A DNA stretch of 14,936 bases from JAIVJN01 sp036732565 (GCA_036732565.1 DAINCF010000137.1:1-14936); one strand, 5' to 3'. Shown: positions 1-8,609, counted from the stretch's first letter. Numbers and translations: made by a program. The notes: generated by a model from the letters alone, not told the origin.

Positions 1-765
1 GGTGTCGGCCGAGACGCCGAGCCGATTGGCGATCGTCCGATCGTCCGCGTCCTCGAGCGCCGCGTACGCCAGTAATCGCTGCTCGGCGGGGGAAAAGAAG
101 AAACGGGGCTCGCGGTAGTGAAACGCGGACGCCGCCGTCGATCCGGGCAGACGGCTCGTAGGATCTTCGCGGAAAAGGCCCACGAGCACGGGCTGGCCGC
201 CATTCGACGCCGCCGTGTCGCTGTTGTAGGTGGCCTTGATCATGAAGCCGGCCGCGAGCTTCGCCTCCAACTGATCGGGAAACACTTCTTCGAGGATCCG
301 ATTCAAGCGGTAGCCGTCGAACGCCAGCGGAAACCCGATGTGCCCCGCCTTTAGAATGGCGCGCGTGCGCGGCTTGGACAAATCCCAATCGGTCTGCGCG
401 TAGTGCAGGATGACGAGATTCAGACCGTCGCCGACGTTCGCGCGGCGGACCTCGTCGAGATTCAGCACCGGCGAAGGGCCGGTGCGGATGGCTTCGTAGA
501 CCCGCGCGGCCAGGAACGGGCGGGGCGCGGTGAGGACCTGCTTGACGAACGCCTCGGTCACGAACACGGCGGCGCTGAACGCCACGAGCTCATCCGCATC
601 GTCGGAGTGGTCGACGATGACGCCGCCAAAGAGTTGGCCGGCGCGCAGGAGCCGCCGCCAAATCGCAGGCAAGTCCGCTCGGGTCAGCGTCGCCGGCGCA
701 AACGCGGAGTGGACGAGTCGGGCACCCGCGGCGAGATCGTCCTCGGTCAACAGTCGAAAGCGCAC
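1..765 (-). CDS. Partial gene: unrecognised N-terminal domain with LuxR/sigma-4-like helix-turn-helix at the cut end
   Basis: The frame is open from 765 to the left edge (255 codons), so the C-terminus lies outside the window. Residues 1-220 match no family I can name. They start MRFRLLTEDDLAAGARLVHS, a little like the first strand and helix of GNAT acetyltransferases, but I see no acetyl-CoA loop. Residues 223-255 (FFFSPAEQRLLAYAALEDAD, then a segment ending IANRLGVSADT) follow the LuxR/sigma region-4 pattern: an SPxExxLL-like helix, then a recognition turn. A transcriptional regulator is therefore the likely role. The GTG at 765 is my choice because the protein begins sensibly there. There is no good Shine-Dalgarno sequence, and TTG at 750 is an alternative. 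The ATG at 776 is out of frame. A GGGTGCCT tandem array begins about 28 nt upstream. Confidence 0.6.
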   Translation of the reverse strand, partial: MRFRLLTEDDLAAGARLVHSAFAPATLTRADLPAIWRRLLRAGQLFGGVIVDHSDDADELVAFSAAVFVTEAFVKQVLTAPRPFLAARVYEAIRTGPSPVLNLDEVRRANVGDGLNLVILHYAQTDWDLSKPRTRAILKAGHIGFPLAFDGYRLNRILEEVFPDQLEAKLAAGFMIKATYNSDTAASNGGQPVLVGLFREDPTSRLPGSTAASAFHYREPRFFFSPAEQRLLAYAALEDADDRTIANRLGVSADT

Positions 766-793
766 AAAACGAATCCGGACTGGACATTGTAAT

Positions 794-893
794 GGGTGCC
801 TGGGTGCCCGGGTGCCTGGGGTGCCTGGGTGCCTGGGTGCCTCGGTGCCTGGGTGCTGGGTGCCTGGGTGCTGGGTGCCTGGGTGCTGGGTGC
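794..893. repeat. Short tandem repeat array, GGGTGCCT and GGGTGCT units
   Basis: About 100 bp of head-to-tail units. Seven near-identical 8-mers GGGTGCCT come first (one GGGTGCCC, one with an extra G, one CGGTGCCT). The array then alternates GGGTGCT with GGGTGCCT to the end. The array has almost no A and no stop codon in most frames, which produces spurious open frames on both strands. It lies between the stop of the SDR gene (940) and the start of the left-edge regulator (765). Copy-number change by slippage could alter promoter spacing of that regulator; this is inference. Confidence 0.9.
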
Positions 894-903
894 TTTTCCA
901 TCT

Positions 904-931
904 GGCAGGCCTGAAAGGCCTGCGCTACGTA
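904..931 (-). repeat. REP-like palindrome, GCAGGCC family, copy 1
   Basis: On the minus strand it reads TACGTAGC followed by the hairpin GCAGGCC-TTTCA-GGCCTGC (923 to 905). The arms are perfect 7-bp complements. It begins 8 nt after the SDR stop codon and has the layout of a REP element: GTAG head, short linker, hairpin. Two further copies lie at 10111-10137 and 10169-10195. It may act as a 3'-end hairpin for the SDR mRNA. There is no U-tract, so it is not a canonical intrinsic terminator. Confidence 0.85.
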
Positions 932-939
932 CTGCTTGG

Positions 940-1890
940 TTACTCGGCCGACAACCACGCGACCGTGCGCCGCAGGCCTTCCTCGAGGCCGACGATGGGG
1001 CGGTAGCCGAGGAGGGTTTCTGCCTTGGAGATGTCGGCTTGGGAATCGCGGACGTCGCCCACGCGGGGCGGCCCGTAGGTCGGCTCGACGGTGCTTCCCG
1101 TGATCCGCTTCAGCGTCGCGAGCAGATCGTTCAGCGAAATGCGCGAGCCGGTGGCGAGGTTGATCACGCCGCCCGAGATGCCGGGTGTGTGCGCCGCGCG
1201 CAGGACGCCGTCGACGACGTTGGCGATGTAGGTGAAGTCGCGCGTCTGTTCGCCGTCGCCGTGGATGACGAGCCCTCGACCGGCGACCACGGCCTTGATG
1301 AACAGCGAGATGACACCCGAGTACGGGGACGAGGGATCCTGCCGCGGGCCGAAGACGTTGAAATACCTGAGGCTGACGGTCTCGAGACCGTAGAGGCGCG
1401 TGAACAGCTGCAGGTACTGCTCGCTGACCATCTTCTGGAGCGCGTACGGGGACAAGGGGTTGGTCGGCGAGTCCTCGCGCTTGGGCTGCTCCGGCGCGTC
1501 ACCGTACGCAGCCGAGGACGCGGCGAACACGACGCGCTTCACCCCGGCGTCGCGGGCCGCCACCAACAGTTGCAGCGTGGCCTCGACGTTGGCGCGATTC
1601 GAGCCGATCGGATCCTCGACCGACAGCGGCACCGACGGCACCGCGGCCTGATGGAGCACGACGTCCACGCCGTTGACCGAGCGGCGGGCGACGTCTGCAT
1701 CCGCCAGATCGCCGATGACGAGATCGACGCGGTGACCGTCGCCCGCGCCTGCGACCGCGGCCTCCACGTTTTCGCGCTTGCCCGTGCTCAAGTTGTCGAG
1801 GATGCGGACCTCCTGACCTCGGCGAAGCAACTCTTCGACGAGATGGGAGCCGATGAAGCCGGCGCCGCCGGTAACGAGATATCGTGGCAT
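940..1890 (-). CDS. NAD-dependent epimerase/dehydratase, extended SDR, UDP-sugar 4-epimerase-like
   Basis: A 316-residue protein, full length for extended short-chain dehydrogenases. The Rossmann dinucleotide motif is TGGAGFIG at residues 7-14. The catalytic set is visible: S126 in AASSAAYGD, then Y149 and K153 in SPYALQK. The stretch RYFNVFGPRQDPSSPYSGVI (175-194) closely resembles WbpP/Gne-type UDP-GlcNAc C4-epimerases and GalE relatives. The likely reaction is NAD-dependent epimerisation of a nucleotide sugar in the cytoplasm for envelope polysaccharide; the exact substrate cannot be read from the sequence. The ATG at 1890 is followed at once by the Rossmann strand MPRYLVTGGAG, so the start is secure. 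There is no Shine-Dalgarno sequence, and a strong palindrome (1900-1926) ends 9 nt upstream of the start. No glycosyltransferase or other sugar gene adjoins it. Confidence 0.93.
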   Translation of the reverse strand: MPRYLVTGGAGFIGSHLVEELLRRGQEVRILDNLSTGKRENVEAAVAGAGDGHRVDLVIGDLADADVARRSVNGVDVVLHQAAVPSVPLSVEDPIGSNRANVEATLQLLVAARDAGVKRVVFAASSAAYGDAPEQPKREDSPTNPLSPYALQKMVSEQYLQLFTRLYGLETVSLRYFNVFGPRQDPSSPYSGVISLFIKAVVAGRGLVIHGDGEQTRDFTYIANVVDGVLRAAHTPGISGGVINLATGSRISLNDLLATLKRITGSTVEPTYGPPRVGDVRDSQADISKAETLLGYRPIVGLEEGLRRTVAWLSAE

Positions 1891-1899
1891 ATGAGTTAT

Positions 1900-1926
1900 G
1901 TAGGGCGGCTCGCGAGCCGCCCCTAC
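1900..1926. repeat. GTAG-headed palindrome, GGGGCGG family, copy A
   Basis: A 27-bp near-perfect palindrome that reads GTAGGGCGGCTCG and then its complement with one extra C (a single-base bulge). Both strands start with GTAG. It would form a stable hairpin in the leader of the SDR gene, ending 9 nt before its ATG. Same family as 1962-1989 and 13504-13531. Confidence 0.9.
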
Positions 1927-1961
1927 GTCGCAACAACGGGGGCGCGGCGCCTACTCTCATC

Positions 1962-1989
1962 GTAGGGGCGGTTCGCGAACCGCCCCTAC
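1962..1989. repeat. GTAG-headed palindrome, GGGGCGG family, copy B (perfect)
   Basis: A perfect 28-bp palindrome: arm GTAGGGGCGGTTCG followed directly by its exact reverse complement. The minus-strand TAG at 1988-1986, within the GTAG head, is the stop codon of the amidohydrolase gene. A second copy lies 35 nt further along at 1900-1926, so two hairpins separate the amidohydrolase from the SDR. Confidence 0.95.
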
Positions 1990-3158
1990 TGCGGCCAGTC
2001 ATGTTTCGGCAGACCAGGCACGATTCGCAGCGCGTTCTTGTAGTACAGCTTCTTCAACACATCGTCCGGCAGCTCCAAGCCGTACAACTTCCAGAACGCG
2101 TGGTAGTCGCGGTAGTAGTCGAAGTACTCGTCGCTGGTCTCGAAGACGCGCCAGTAGTACGGAAACTCGTCGGGCTGGTAGTTGTCCTTGCCGAACAGAA
2201 TGCGGTCCTGATACTTGACGAAAAACGCATGCGCCGCGCGCGGCTGGCGCCCGAGCTCGGCGAGGACCGCGCCCACCTCGGTGTGGACATTCGGCATCTC
2301 GTCGAAGAGCGCGGCCATCCGCGCGAGGTCGTTGCCGTGATACGCGAAGTGCGCGGCGATGAACGTCGTCTTCGGATGCTTCTTGAACATCCGATTGCGC
2401 TCGGCCATCAGCTCCTCGAAGCGCGGGAACTCACCGGCAGGATAGCGGCGGTCGCGGAACAGGGCGAGCTCGAGCCACCGCTCGTTCTGAACGTCAATCG
2501 GCTCGAAGAACTCCTGCGGCTCGGCGGTGTGAATCAGGACCGGAATGCCGAGCCGACCAGCGGCGGCCCATACGGGATCGAGCTCGGGATCGTCGATTCG
2601 CAGCCGTGACCCATCGGCCTTGCGAATCCGCAAGCCGAGTGCCTTCGAGATCTCGCCGAGGCCCCTCGCACCGGCCTTGACGTCGGCCTCGAGCTGGGCC
2701 GCGGCCTTCGCGCCCCAGCCGGGGCCAACGTTGCGGAAGTCCACTTCCGCGAAGGGGGCCATGCGTGCCTGGAAGCGACTGGCCTTGAGCGCCGCCACTT
2801 CCCGCGCGAGACGGTCCCCGGACGCGCCGCTGGCATTGATCAGCAGACGCAGGTTGTTGGCGTCCATGCCCGCAACGACCTTGGCGAAATCGGCGTCGGA
2901 CATCTCCGTGGGCTGATGACTGTGGATGTCGATGACGGGAAATTTCGCCCGCGGCACCGGATGCTCGGCGACCTTGAGCGTCGATCGCGGCTTGTAGTCC
3001 ACGATCGTCGGCGGTGGGAACTCGGGCGCGCGCCCTTCGCCGGGACGACTGCGCAAACCACCGCCGCGGCTCTGCGCCAGCAGGGTGACCCCGACGATCG
3101 CGACGCAGGCCGCGAGCCCGAGAACAGCAATCCCGAAAACGGTGCGAGGTGCAGTCAT
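1986..3158 (-). CDS. Exported amidohydrolase-2 family metal-dependent hydrolase
   Basis: A 390-residue protein. Residues 8-28 form one hydrophobic segment after a short basic start, acting as signal peptide or membrane anchor, so the enzyme probably faces the periplasm. The TIM-barrel metal sites of the amidohydrolase superfamily are visible: HxH at H79/H81 (VIDIHSHQP), H210 (PVLIHTAEP), H270 (FIAAHFAYHG) and D325 (ILFGKDN). The C-terminal KLYYKNALRI (370-379) is typical of Amidohydro_2 enzymes. The substrate is unknown; the family includes decarboxylases and lactone or amide hydrolases. The ATG at 3158 gives a sensible signal sequence. The stop TAG at 1988-1986 is provided by a palindromic repeat. 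The gene follows rnpB by about 54 nt, with no clear promoter in that gap. Confidence 0.88.
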   Translation of the reverse strand: MTAPRTVFGIAVLGLAACVAIVGVTLLAQSRGGGLRSRPGEGRAPEFPPPTIVDYKPRSTLKVAEHPVPRAKFPVIDIHSHQPTEMSDADFAKVVAGMDANNLRLLINASGASGDRLAREVAALKASRFQARMAPFAEVDFRNVGPGWGAKAAAQLEADVKAGARGLGEISKALGLRIRKADGSRLRIDDPELDPVWAAAGRLGIPVLIHTAEPQEFFEPIDVQNERWLELALFRDRRYPAGEFPRFEELMAERNRMFKKHPKTTFIAAHFAYHGNDLARMAALFDEMPNVHTEVGAVLAELGRQPRAAHAFFVKYQDRILFGKDNYQPDEFPYYWRVFETSDEYFDYYRDYHAFWKLYGLELPDDVLKKLYYKNALRIVPGLPKHDWPQ

Positions 3159-3212
3159 GAGCGCCTGAGCGTGCCCACACCATGCGTACGGAGCACGCGA
3201 AAGAAAGATAGT

Positions 3213-3625
3213 GCCGCAGCAGACCTGTAAGCCGAATTCTGTTCCCGCCTGCGCTCGCTTGCGCGAGCGAAGGCGAGGCGACGATCATTCCTCTAGTCCC
3301 GACATCACTGGCGGGATCGAGCGACCTACCCGGAGGTTTCGGACGGGCCGTCCTACCTCCCTATTTGGTCTTGCTCCATGCGGGGTTTTGCCTGCCACTT
3401 CTGTTACCAGAAGCGCGGTGCGCTCTTACCGCACCTTTTCACCCTTACTCACCGTCGCTCTTGCGAGCGGCGGTGAGCGGTATATTTTCTGTGCCACTGT
3501 CCGTCGGGTCGCCCCGCCCGGGTATTACCCGGCGCACTGCCCTGTGGAGTTCGGACTTTCCTCTCTCCGCCTTCGCCGGCTTGTGGCCGGCTCCGGCGGA
3601 CAGCGATCATCCAGTCTGCTGCGGC
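3213..3625 (-). ncRNA. rnpB: RNase P RNA, bacterial class A (M1 RNA)
   Basis: The catalytic RNA that trims tRNA 5' leaders. The ends pair to form P1: GCCGCAGCAGAC at 3625-3614 with GTCTGCTGCGGC at 3224-3213, giving a length near 413 nt. Universally conserved parts are present: GAGGAAAGTCCGAACTCC at 3563-3546, ACAGNGCAG-type bases after it, GGTAACAGAAGTGGCA, GGAGCAAGACCAAATAGG as in E. coli, AGAGGAATGATCG near 3295-3283, and ACAGAATTCGGCTTAC near the 3' end. P12, P16/P17 and P19 hairpins are all visible. The 5' end is only 9 nt past the stop of the response regulator, so its promoter must lie inside that gene unless it is processed from read-through RNA. The 3' strand of P1 is followed by pyrimidine-rich ATCTTTCTTTC, which could help termination. 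Confidence 0.97.
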
Positions 3626-3634
3626 GTGAACAGC

Positions 3635-5011
<1,377 letters not shown>

Positions 5012-5031
5012 GAGCGACAGAGCAGCGGCGG

Positions 5032-6576
5032 CTAGCGCGGCTCGAGTCGAACGGTCTTGATGTTCCGCTGCTCGATCTCGGGAATGTAGAGGTAGACGGT
5101 GAGAATGCCACTCGGTCCCGAGGCGTCGATGATGCGCCGGAAGGCCGCAATCGAATCCACGGGCTGCCGATTGACTTCGAGGATGATCTGACCGCGATCG
5201 ATGCCGGCGTCGTACGCGGGGCTCAGCGACTCGACCCGCTGCACCAGCAGGCCGGTCATGCCGTCGGGGACATCGAAGCGGCTGGCGTTCCGCTCGTCGA
5301 TCTCGATGAGCGTCAGGCCCAGCTCGCCGGGTCCGACGGTCTGATTCGAGCGCTCCGACGGTGAGCCCGTCGGCTGCGGCTCCTCGGGATTCGCCGGCCG
5401 CGTCGGCCGCTCGGCCAACTTCACCAGCACCTGCCGCGGGCGACCGTCTCGCACGAAATCCAGCTTCGCCGCCGTCCCCGGCTGTCGTGCCGCGATCTCG
5501 CGGATCAACATATCGTTGGTCGCGATCGCCCGACCGTCAACGGCGGTGATCAGATCGTAGGCGCGCAACCCCGCTCGCTCCCCGGGGGATCCGGGATTGA
5601 TGTCCTGTACGAGCGCGCCGTCGGACCGCGTCAAGCCGAGCGAGGTCTGCAAATCCGGGTCGACGTCGCGCAGCACGACGCCGATGTACCCCCGCGTGAC
5701 GTGCCCCAGCGTCTTGAGCTGCGGCAGGATCGCATTGGCCTGATTGATCGGCACGGCAAAGCCGATGCTGCTCGCCTGCCGGCTGATGGCGGAGTTGATG
5801 CCGATGACCTCGCCGCTGGCGTTGATCAACGGGCCGCCGCTGTTGCCGAAGTTGATCGCGGCATCGGTCTGAATGTAGTTGTCGAGGCTCTGGTTGAACA
5901 GCTTCCGTCCGATGAAGCTCACCACGCCGACCGTGACCGTATGCTCGTAGGCCAGCGGGTTGCCGATGGCGCACACCCACTCGCCGACGCGCAGGCCATC
6001 GGAGTTGCCCAGCGTCGCATGCGGCCAGGTGTTGGGGCCGTCGACCTTGATCAGGGCGATGTCCGTGTCGGGATCGGAGCCGATGACCCGGGCGCGCAGG
6101 CTGCGGCCGTCGGTCAGCTTGACGGTGATGCGCTCGGCGCCATCGATCACGTGATGGTTGGTCAGGATGTGACCCTCGGCGTCGACGAAGAAGCCCGTGC
6201 CCGCTCCCCGCCGAGGCGCCTCGGTGCCGCGACGCCGGTAGTCGAACGGCTCCTCTTGCACATCCGGTCGGACGCCGCGGGTCGGCAGGCGCGTCCCGCG
6301 CTTCGACCGCGTCGTGGCGTCGATGTTGACGACCGCGGGGTTCAGGCGTTCGGCGATGTCGGCGAAATTGACGGACGTCGGGAAACCCGCCAGGGGCAAG
6401 CCTCGGCGGGAATCGGCCCGGACCACCGGACGGTCCTCGTCGACGTCGACGAGACGCACGGGCGGGGCCTCAATCGTCGCGGACGACGGCTCGACCGGGC
6501 CAGTGACGGCGACGCCGATGAGAAACCCGACGAAGGCAGTGAGGCCGACGGTGAACCCAACAAAACGCCGGGTCAT
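5032..6576 (-). CDS. DegP/HtrA-family periplasmic serine protease with two PDZ domains
   Basis: A 514-residue protein. An N-terminal hydrophobic segment (residues 5-25) exports or anchors it. The trypsin-like domain (about 75-285) has the catalytic triad H142 (TNHHVI), D172 (DPDTDIALIKV) and S246 (FGNSGGPL). Two PDZ domains follow at about 294-388 and 416-510, joined by a Pro/Ser-rich linker (391-415). HtrA proteins degrade or refold damaged envelope proteins. The length and two PDZ domains fit DegP/DegQ rather than DegS. Its ATG overlaps the ligA stop as ATGA, with GAGG 2 nt upstream and a perfect TATAAT just before that. Translation is probably coupled to ligA, and a leaderless internal promoter is possible. 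The sigma-54 regulator downstream may share its transcript. Confidence 0.94.
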   Translation of the reverse strand: MTRRFVGFTVGLTAFVGFLIGVAVTGPVEPSSATIEAPPVRLVDVDEDRPVVRADSRRGLPLAGFPTSVNFADIAERLNPAVVNIDATTRSKRGTRLPTRGVRPDVQEEPFDYRRRGTEAPRRGAGTGFFVDAEGHILTNHHVIDGAERITVKLTDGRSLRARVIGSDPDTDIALIKVDGPNTWPHATLGNSDGLRVGEWVCAIGNPLAYEHTVTVGVVSFIGRKLFNQSLDNYIQTDAAINFGNSGGPLINASGEVIGINSAISRQASSIGFAVPINQANAILPQLKTLGHVTRGYIGVVLRDVDPDLQTSLGLTRSDGALVQDINPGSPGERAGLRAYDLITAVDGRAIATNDMLIREIAARQPGTAAKLDFVRDGRPRQVLVKLAERPTRPANPEEPQPTGSPSERSNQTVGPGELGLTLIEIDERNASRFDVPDGMTGLLVQRVESLSPAYDAGIDRGQIILEVNRQPVDSIAAFRRIIDASGPSGILTVYLYIPEIEQRNIKTVRLEPR

Positions 6577-8573
6577 GGCCTCATTATAAGCTTGAGAAAG
6601 GCCGGCTCATCTACCGTCTGGACGCCCAGCTCCCGCGCTTTGTCCAGCTTGCTGCCCGGCTCGTCCCCGACGACCACATAGTCGGTCTTCTTGCTCACCG
6701 AACCGGTGACCTTGCCACCCAGCGATTCGATCGCCTGTTTCGCGGCTTCGCGGGACAGCTCCGACAGCGTGCCGGTGATCACGAACGACTTCCCCGCCAG
6801 CGGCTGAGGCCCGGTGACGACTGGCTTCGGCGGCTGCTCGACCTTGAGACCCGCGGCCGTGAGCCGGTCGATCAGCGCGCGGTTCGACGGTTGGTCGAAC
6901 CAGTTGCGCACGGCCTCGGCCATCACCGGTCCCACCTCGCGCGCCTCCTGCAGCTGCTCGAGCGAGGCGTCGCGGAGCGCCGCGACCGACGAGAAATCCT
7001 CCGCCAGAATCTGGGCACCCCGCTCGCCGACATGTCGGATACCGAGCCCGAAGAGAAGGCGCCACAGCTCCCGCCCCTTCGAGGCTTCAATCTGCGTCAT
7101 CAGCTTCGTGCTGGACTTCTTGCCCATCCGGTCGAGGGCCTCGAGCGCCTCGGCCGTCAGTTGATAGATGTCGGCGACATCCGTCACCAGGCGCTTCTCG
7201 ACGACCTGCTCGACCAGCGACTCGCCGAATCCCTCGATCTCCATCGCACCCATGAAGTGCCCGACGCTTCGCTTCAGCTTCGCGGGACACGAGCTGTTCT
7301 CACAGCGCCACACGGCCTCGTCGGGCGGTTTGTGCAGCGCGCTGCCGCAGACCGGACAGGAGGTCGGCATCTGCCACGGCGTCGAGTCGGGAGGACGCTT
7401 GCTCAGCACCGGTCCAACCACCCGCGGGATGACGTCTCCGGCTTTCTCGATGATGACGGCATCGCGCTCGCGGATGTCCTTGCGGGCGATGTCATCCGGG
7501 TTGTGCAGCGTCGCCATCGAGACGGTCGATCCGGAGACGAGTACTGGATCGAGCACCGCATACGGCGTGGCGGCGCCGGTGCGCCCGATGTTCACGCGAA
7601 TCTCTCGCAGCAGCGTTTCCACTTGCTGCGCGGGGAACTTGAAGGCGACCGCCCACCGGGGAAACTTGGATGTGTACCCCAGCTGATCGCGCAGCGCCAC
7701 GCGATCCACTTTGACGACCACGCCATCGGTCTCGAATGGCAACGACAGCCGGCGCTCCCGCCACTCCTCGCAGAACGCCCACACCTCGTCGATGCCTTCA
7801 CAGCGCTTCCAATGGGTCTCGACCGGCAAGCTCCAGGTCGCCAACATCTTCAGCATGTCCGCGTGCGTGGGCGGCACCGCCTGGCCCTGGCCGAGCACGA
7901 GTTGATAGGTCCACGCCGCCAGGGCACGCTTCGCGACCAGCGACGGGTCGAGGTTGCGCATCGTCCCGGCGGCCGCGTTGCGCGGGTTCTGAAACAGCGG
8001 CTCGCCGAGCTCCTCGCGCTCTTTGTTGATCCGCTCGAAGACGCCGCGCGGGTAGTAGACCTCGCCTCGAACCTCGATGCGACCGGGGGGACCATCCGCC
8101 AAACGGAGCGGGATCGCGCGAATGGTCCGGACGTTGAAGGTGACGTCCTCACCGCGAACGCCGTCGCCTCTGGTGGCGCCGCGCACCAGCGTGCCGTGTT
8201 CGTAGGTCAGCGCAATGCTCAAACCGTCGATTTTCAGCTCGGCGACGTAGGCGATCGGCCCGTCGCGATCCAGGCCTCGGCGGACGCGCGCGTCGAATTC
8301 ACGCAGCTCCGCTTCGTCGTAGGCGTTGTCGAGGCTCAGCATCGGCACGACGTGCTGAACCGTGGCGAAGCCCTCGGCGGGGCGACCGCCGACCCGCTGC
8401 GTCGGCGAGTCCGGCGTCAACAACTCGGGGTGCGCGGCCTCCAGCTCCTTGAGCTCGCGCATCAACCTGTCGAAGGCGTCGTCCGTGATCTCAGGCGTGG
8501 CGTGAACGTAGTAGAGCTCTTCGTGACGGCGGAGTTCTCGTCGAAGCTCGTCGATGCGTTCGGCGGGAGGCAT
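6573..8573 (-). CDS. ligA: NAD-dependent DNA ligase LigA
   Basis: Essential ligase that seals nicks during replication and repair, using NAD+. From ATG at 8573 the protein has 666 residues, close to E. coli LigA (671). The N-terminal Ia domain has the HEELYYV motif. Adenylated lysine K114 lies in ELKIDG, and the nucleotidyltransferase motif TDGVVVKV follows. An OB fold comes next, then the Cys4 zinc finger (C406, C409, C424, C429), helix-hairpin-helix repeats around 440-575 (for example FGLGIRHVGERGA) and a C-terminal BRCT domain (about 592-666, SFVITGTLS and TDYVVVGDEPGSKL). An in-frame TTG at 8615 would add 14 residues, but these are encoded by a palindrome-like repeat and are absent from the family, so I chose the ATG. 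The stop overlaps the next gene by 4 nt. Confidence 0.97.
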   Translation of the reverse strand: MPPAERIDELRRELRRHEELYYVHATPEITDDAFDRLMRELKELEAAHPELLTPDSPTQRVGGRPAEGFATVQHVVPMLSLDNAYDEAELREFDARVRRGLDRDGPIAYVAELKIDGLSIALTYEHGTLVRGATRGDGVRGEDVTFNVRTIRAIPLRLADGPPGRIEVRGEVYYPRGVFERINKEREELGEPLFQNPRNAAAGTMRNLDPSLVAKRALAAWTYQLVLGQGQAVPPTHADMLKMLATWSLPVETHWKRCEGIDEVWAFCEEWRERRLSLPFETDGVVVKVDRVALRDQLGYTSKFPRWAVAFKFPAQQVETLLREIRVNIGRTGAATPYAVLDPVLVSGSTVSMATLHNPDDIARKDIRERDAVIIEKAGDVIPRVVGPVLSKRPPDSTPWQMPTSCPVCGSALHKPPDEAVWRCENSSCPAKLKRSVGHFMGAMEIEGFGESLVEQVVEKRLVTDVADIYQLTAEALEALDRMGKKSSTKLMTQIEASKGRELWRLLFGLGIRHVGERGAQILAEDFSSVAALRDASLEQLQEAREVGPVMAEAVRNWFDQPSNRALIDRLTAAGLKVEQPPKPVVTGPQPLAGKSFVITGTLSELSREAAKQAIESLGGKVTGSVSKKTDYVVVGDEPGSKLDKARELGVQTVDEPAFLKLIMRP
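6583..6588 (-). promoter_or_regulatory. Possible -10 box for a leaderless transcript of the DegP-like gene
   Basis: A perfect TATAAT lies in the last codons of ligA (Leu-Ile-Met). It ends 6 nt before the ATG at 6576, so a transcript starting 7 nt after the box would begin at the start codon. No TTGACA-like -35 is present at 16-18 nt spacing. The AT-rich codons could also produce this by chance. Confidence 0.3.
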
Positions 8574-8584
8574 GTCTCGCGATT

Positions 8585-8609
8585 GTAGGTGCCGAGGTCC
8601 CGCCTCTAC
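8585..8609. repeat. Degenerate GTAG-headed palindrome between ligA and the prenyl synthase
   Basis: A 25-bp stretch with GTAG at the 5' end of both strands, only partly self-complementary inside. Its right arm CCGCCTCTAC is identical to ten bases of the copy inside larC (13522-13531), so I read it as a decayed relative. It fills most of the 48-nt gap between the prenyl synthase stop (8622) and the ligA start (8573). Confidence 0.5.

Noticed and set aside
794..893. CRISPR array
   Set aside because: Units are 7-8 bp with no unique spacers; it is a simple tandem repeat.
590..958. A minus-strand frame reading through the tandem array with repeated APRHP
   Set aside because: Low-complexity translation of the repeat followed by a shifted frame of the left-edge regulator. 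The regulator frame has far better protein character.
796..1965. A 389-codon open frame on the plus strand starting in the tandem array
   Set aside because: It begins in the stop-free GGGTGCCT repeat and continues antisense to the SDR gene. Its first 30 residues are only the translated repeat.
6891..8588. A 565-codon open frame on the plus strand
   Set aside because: It is antisense to ligA, whose domains and catalytic residues are intact on the minus strand. The plus-strand translation has no recognisable motif.
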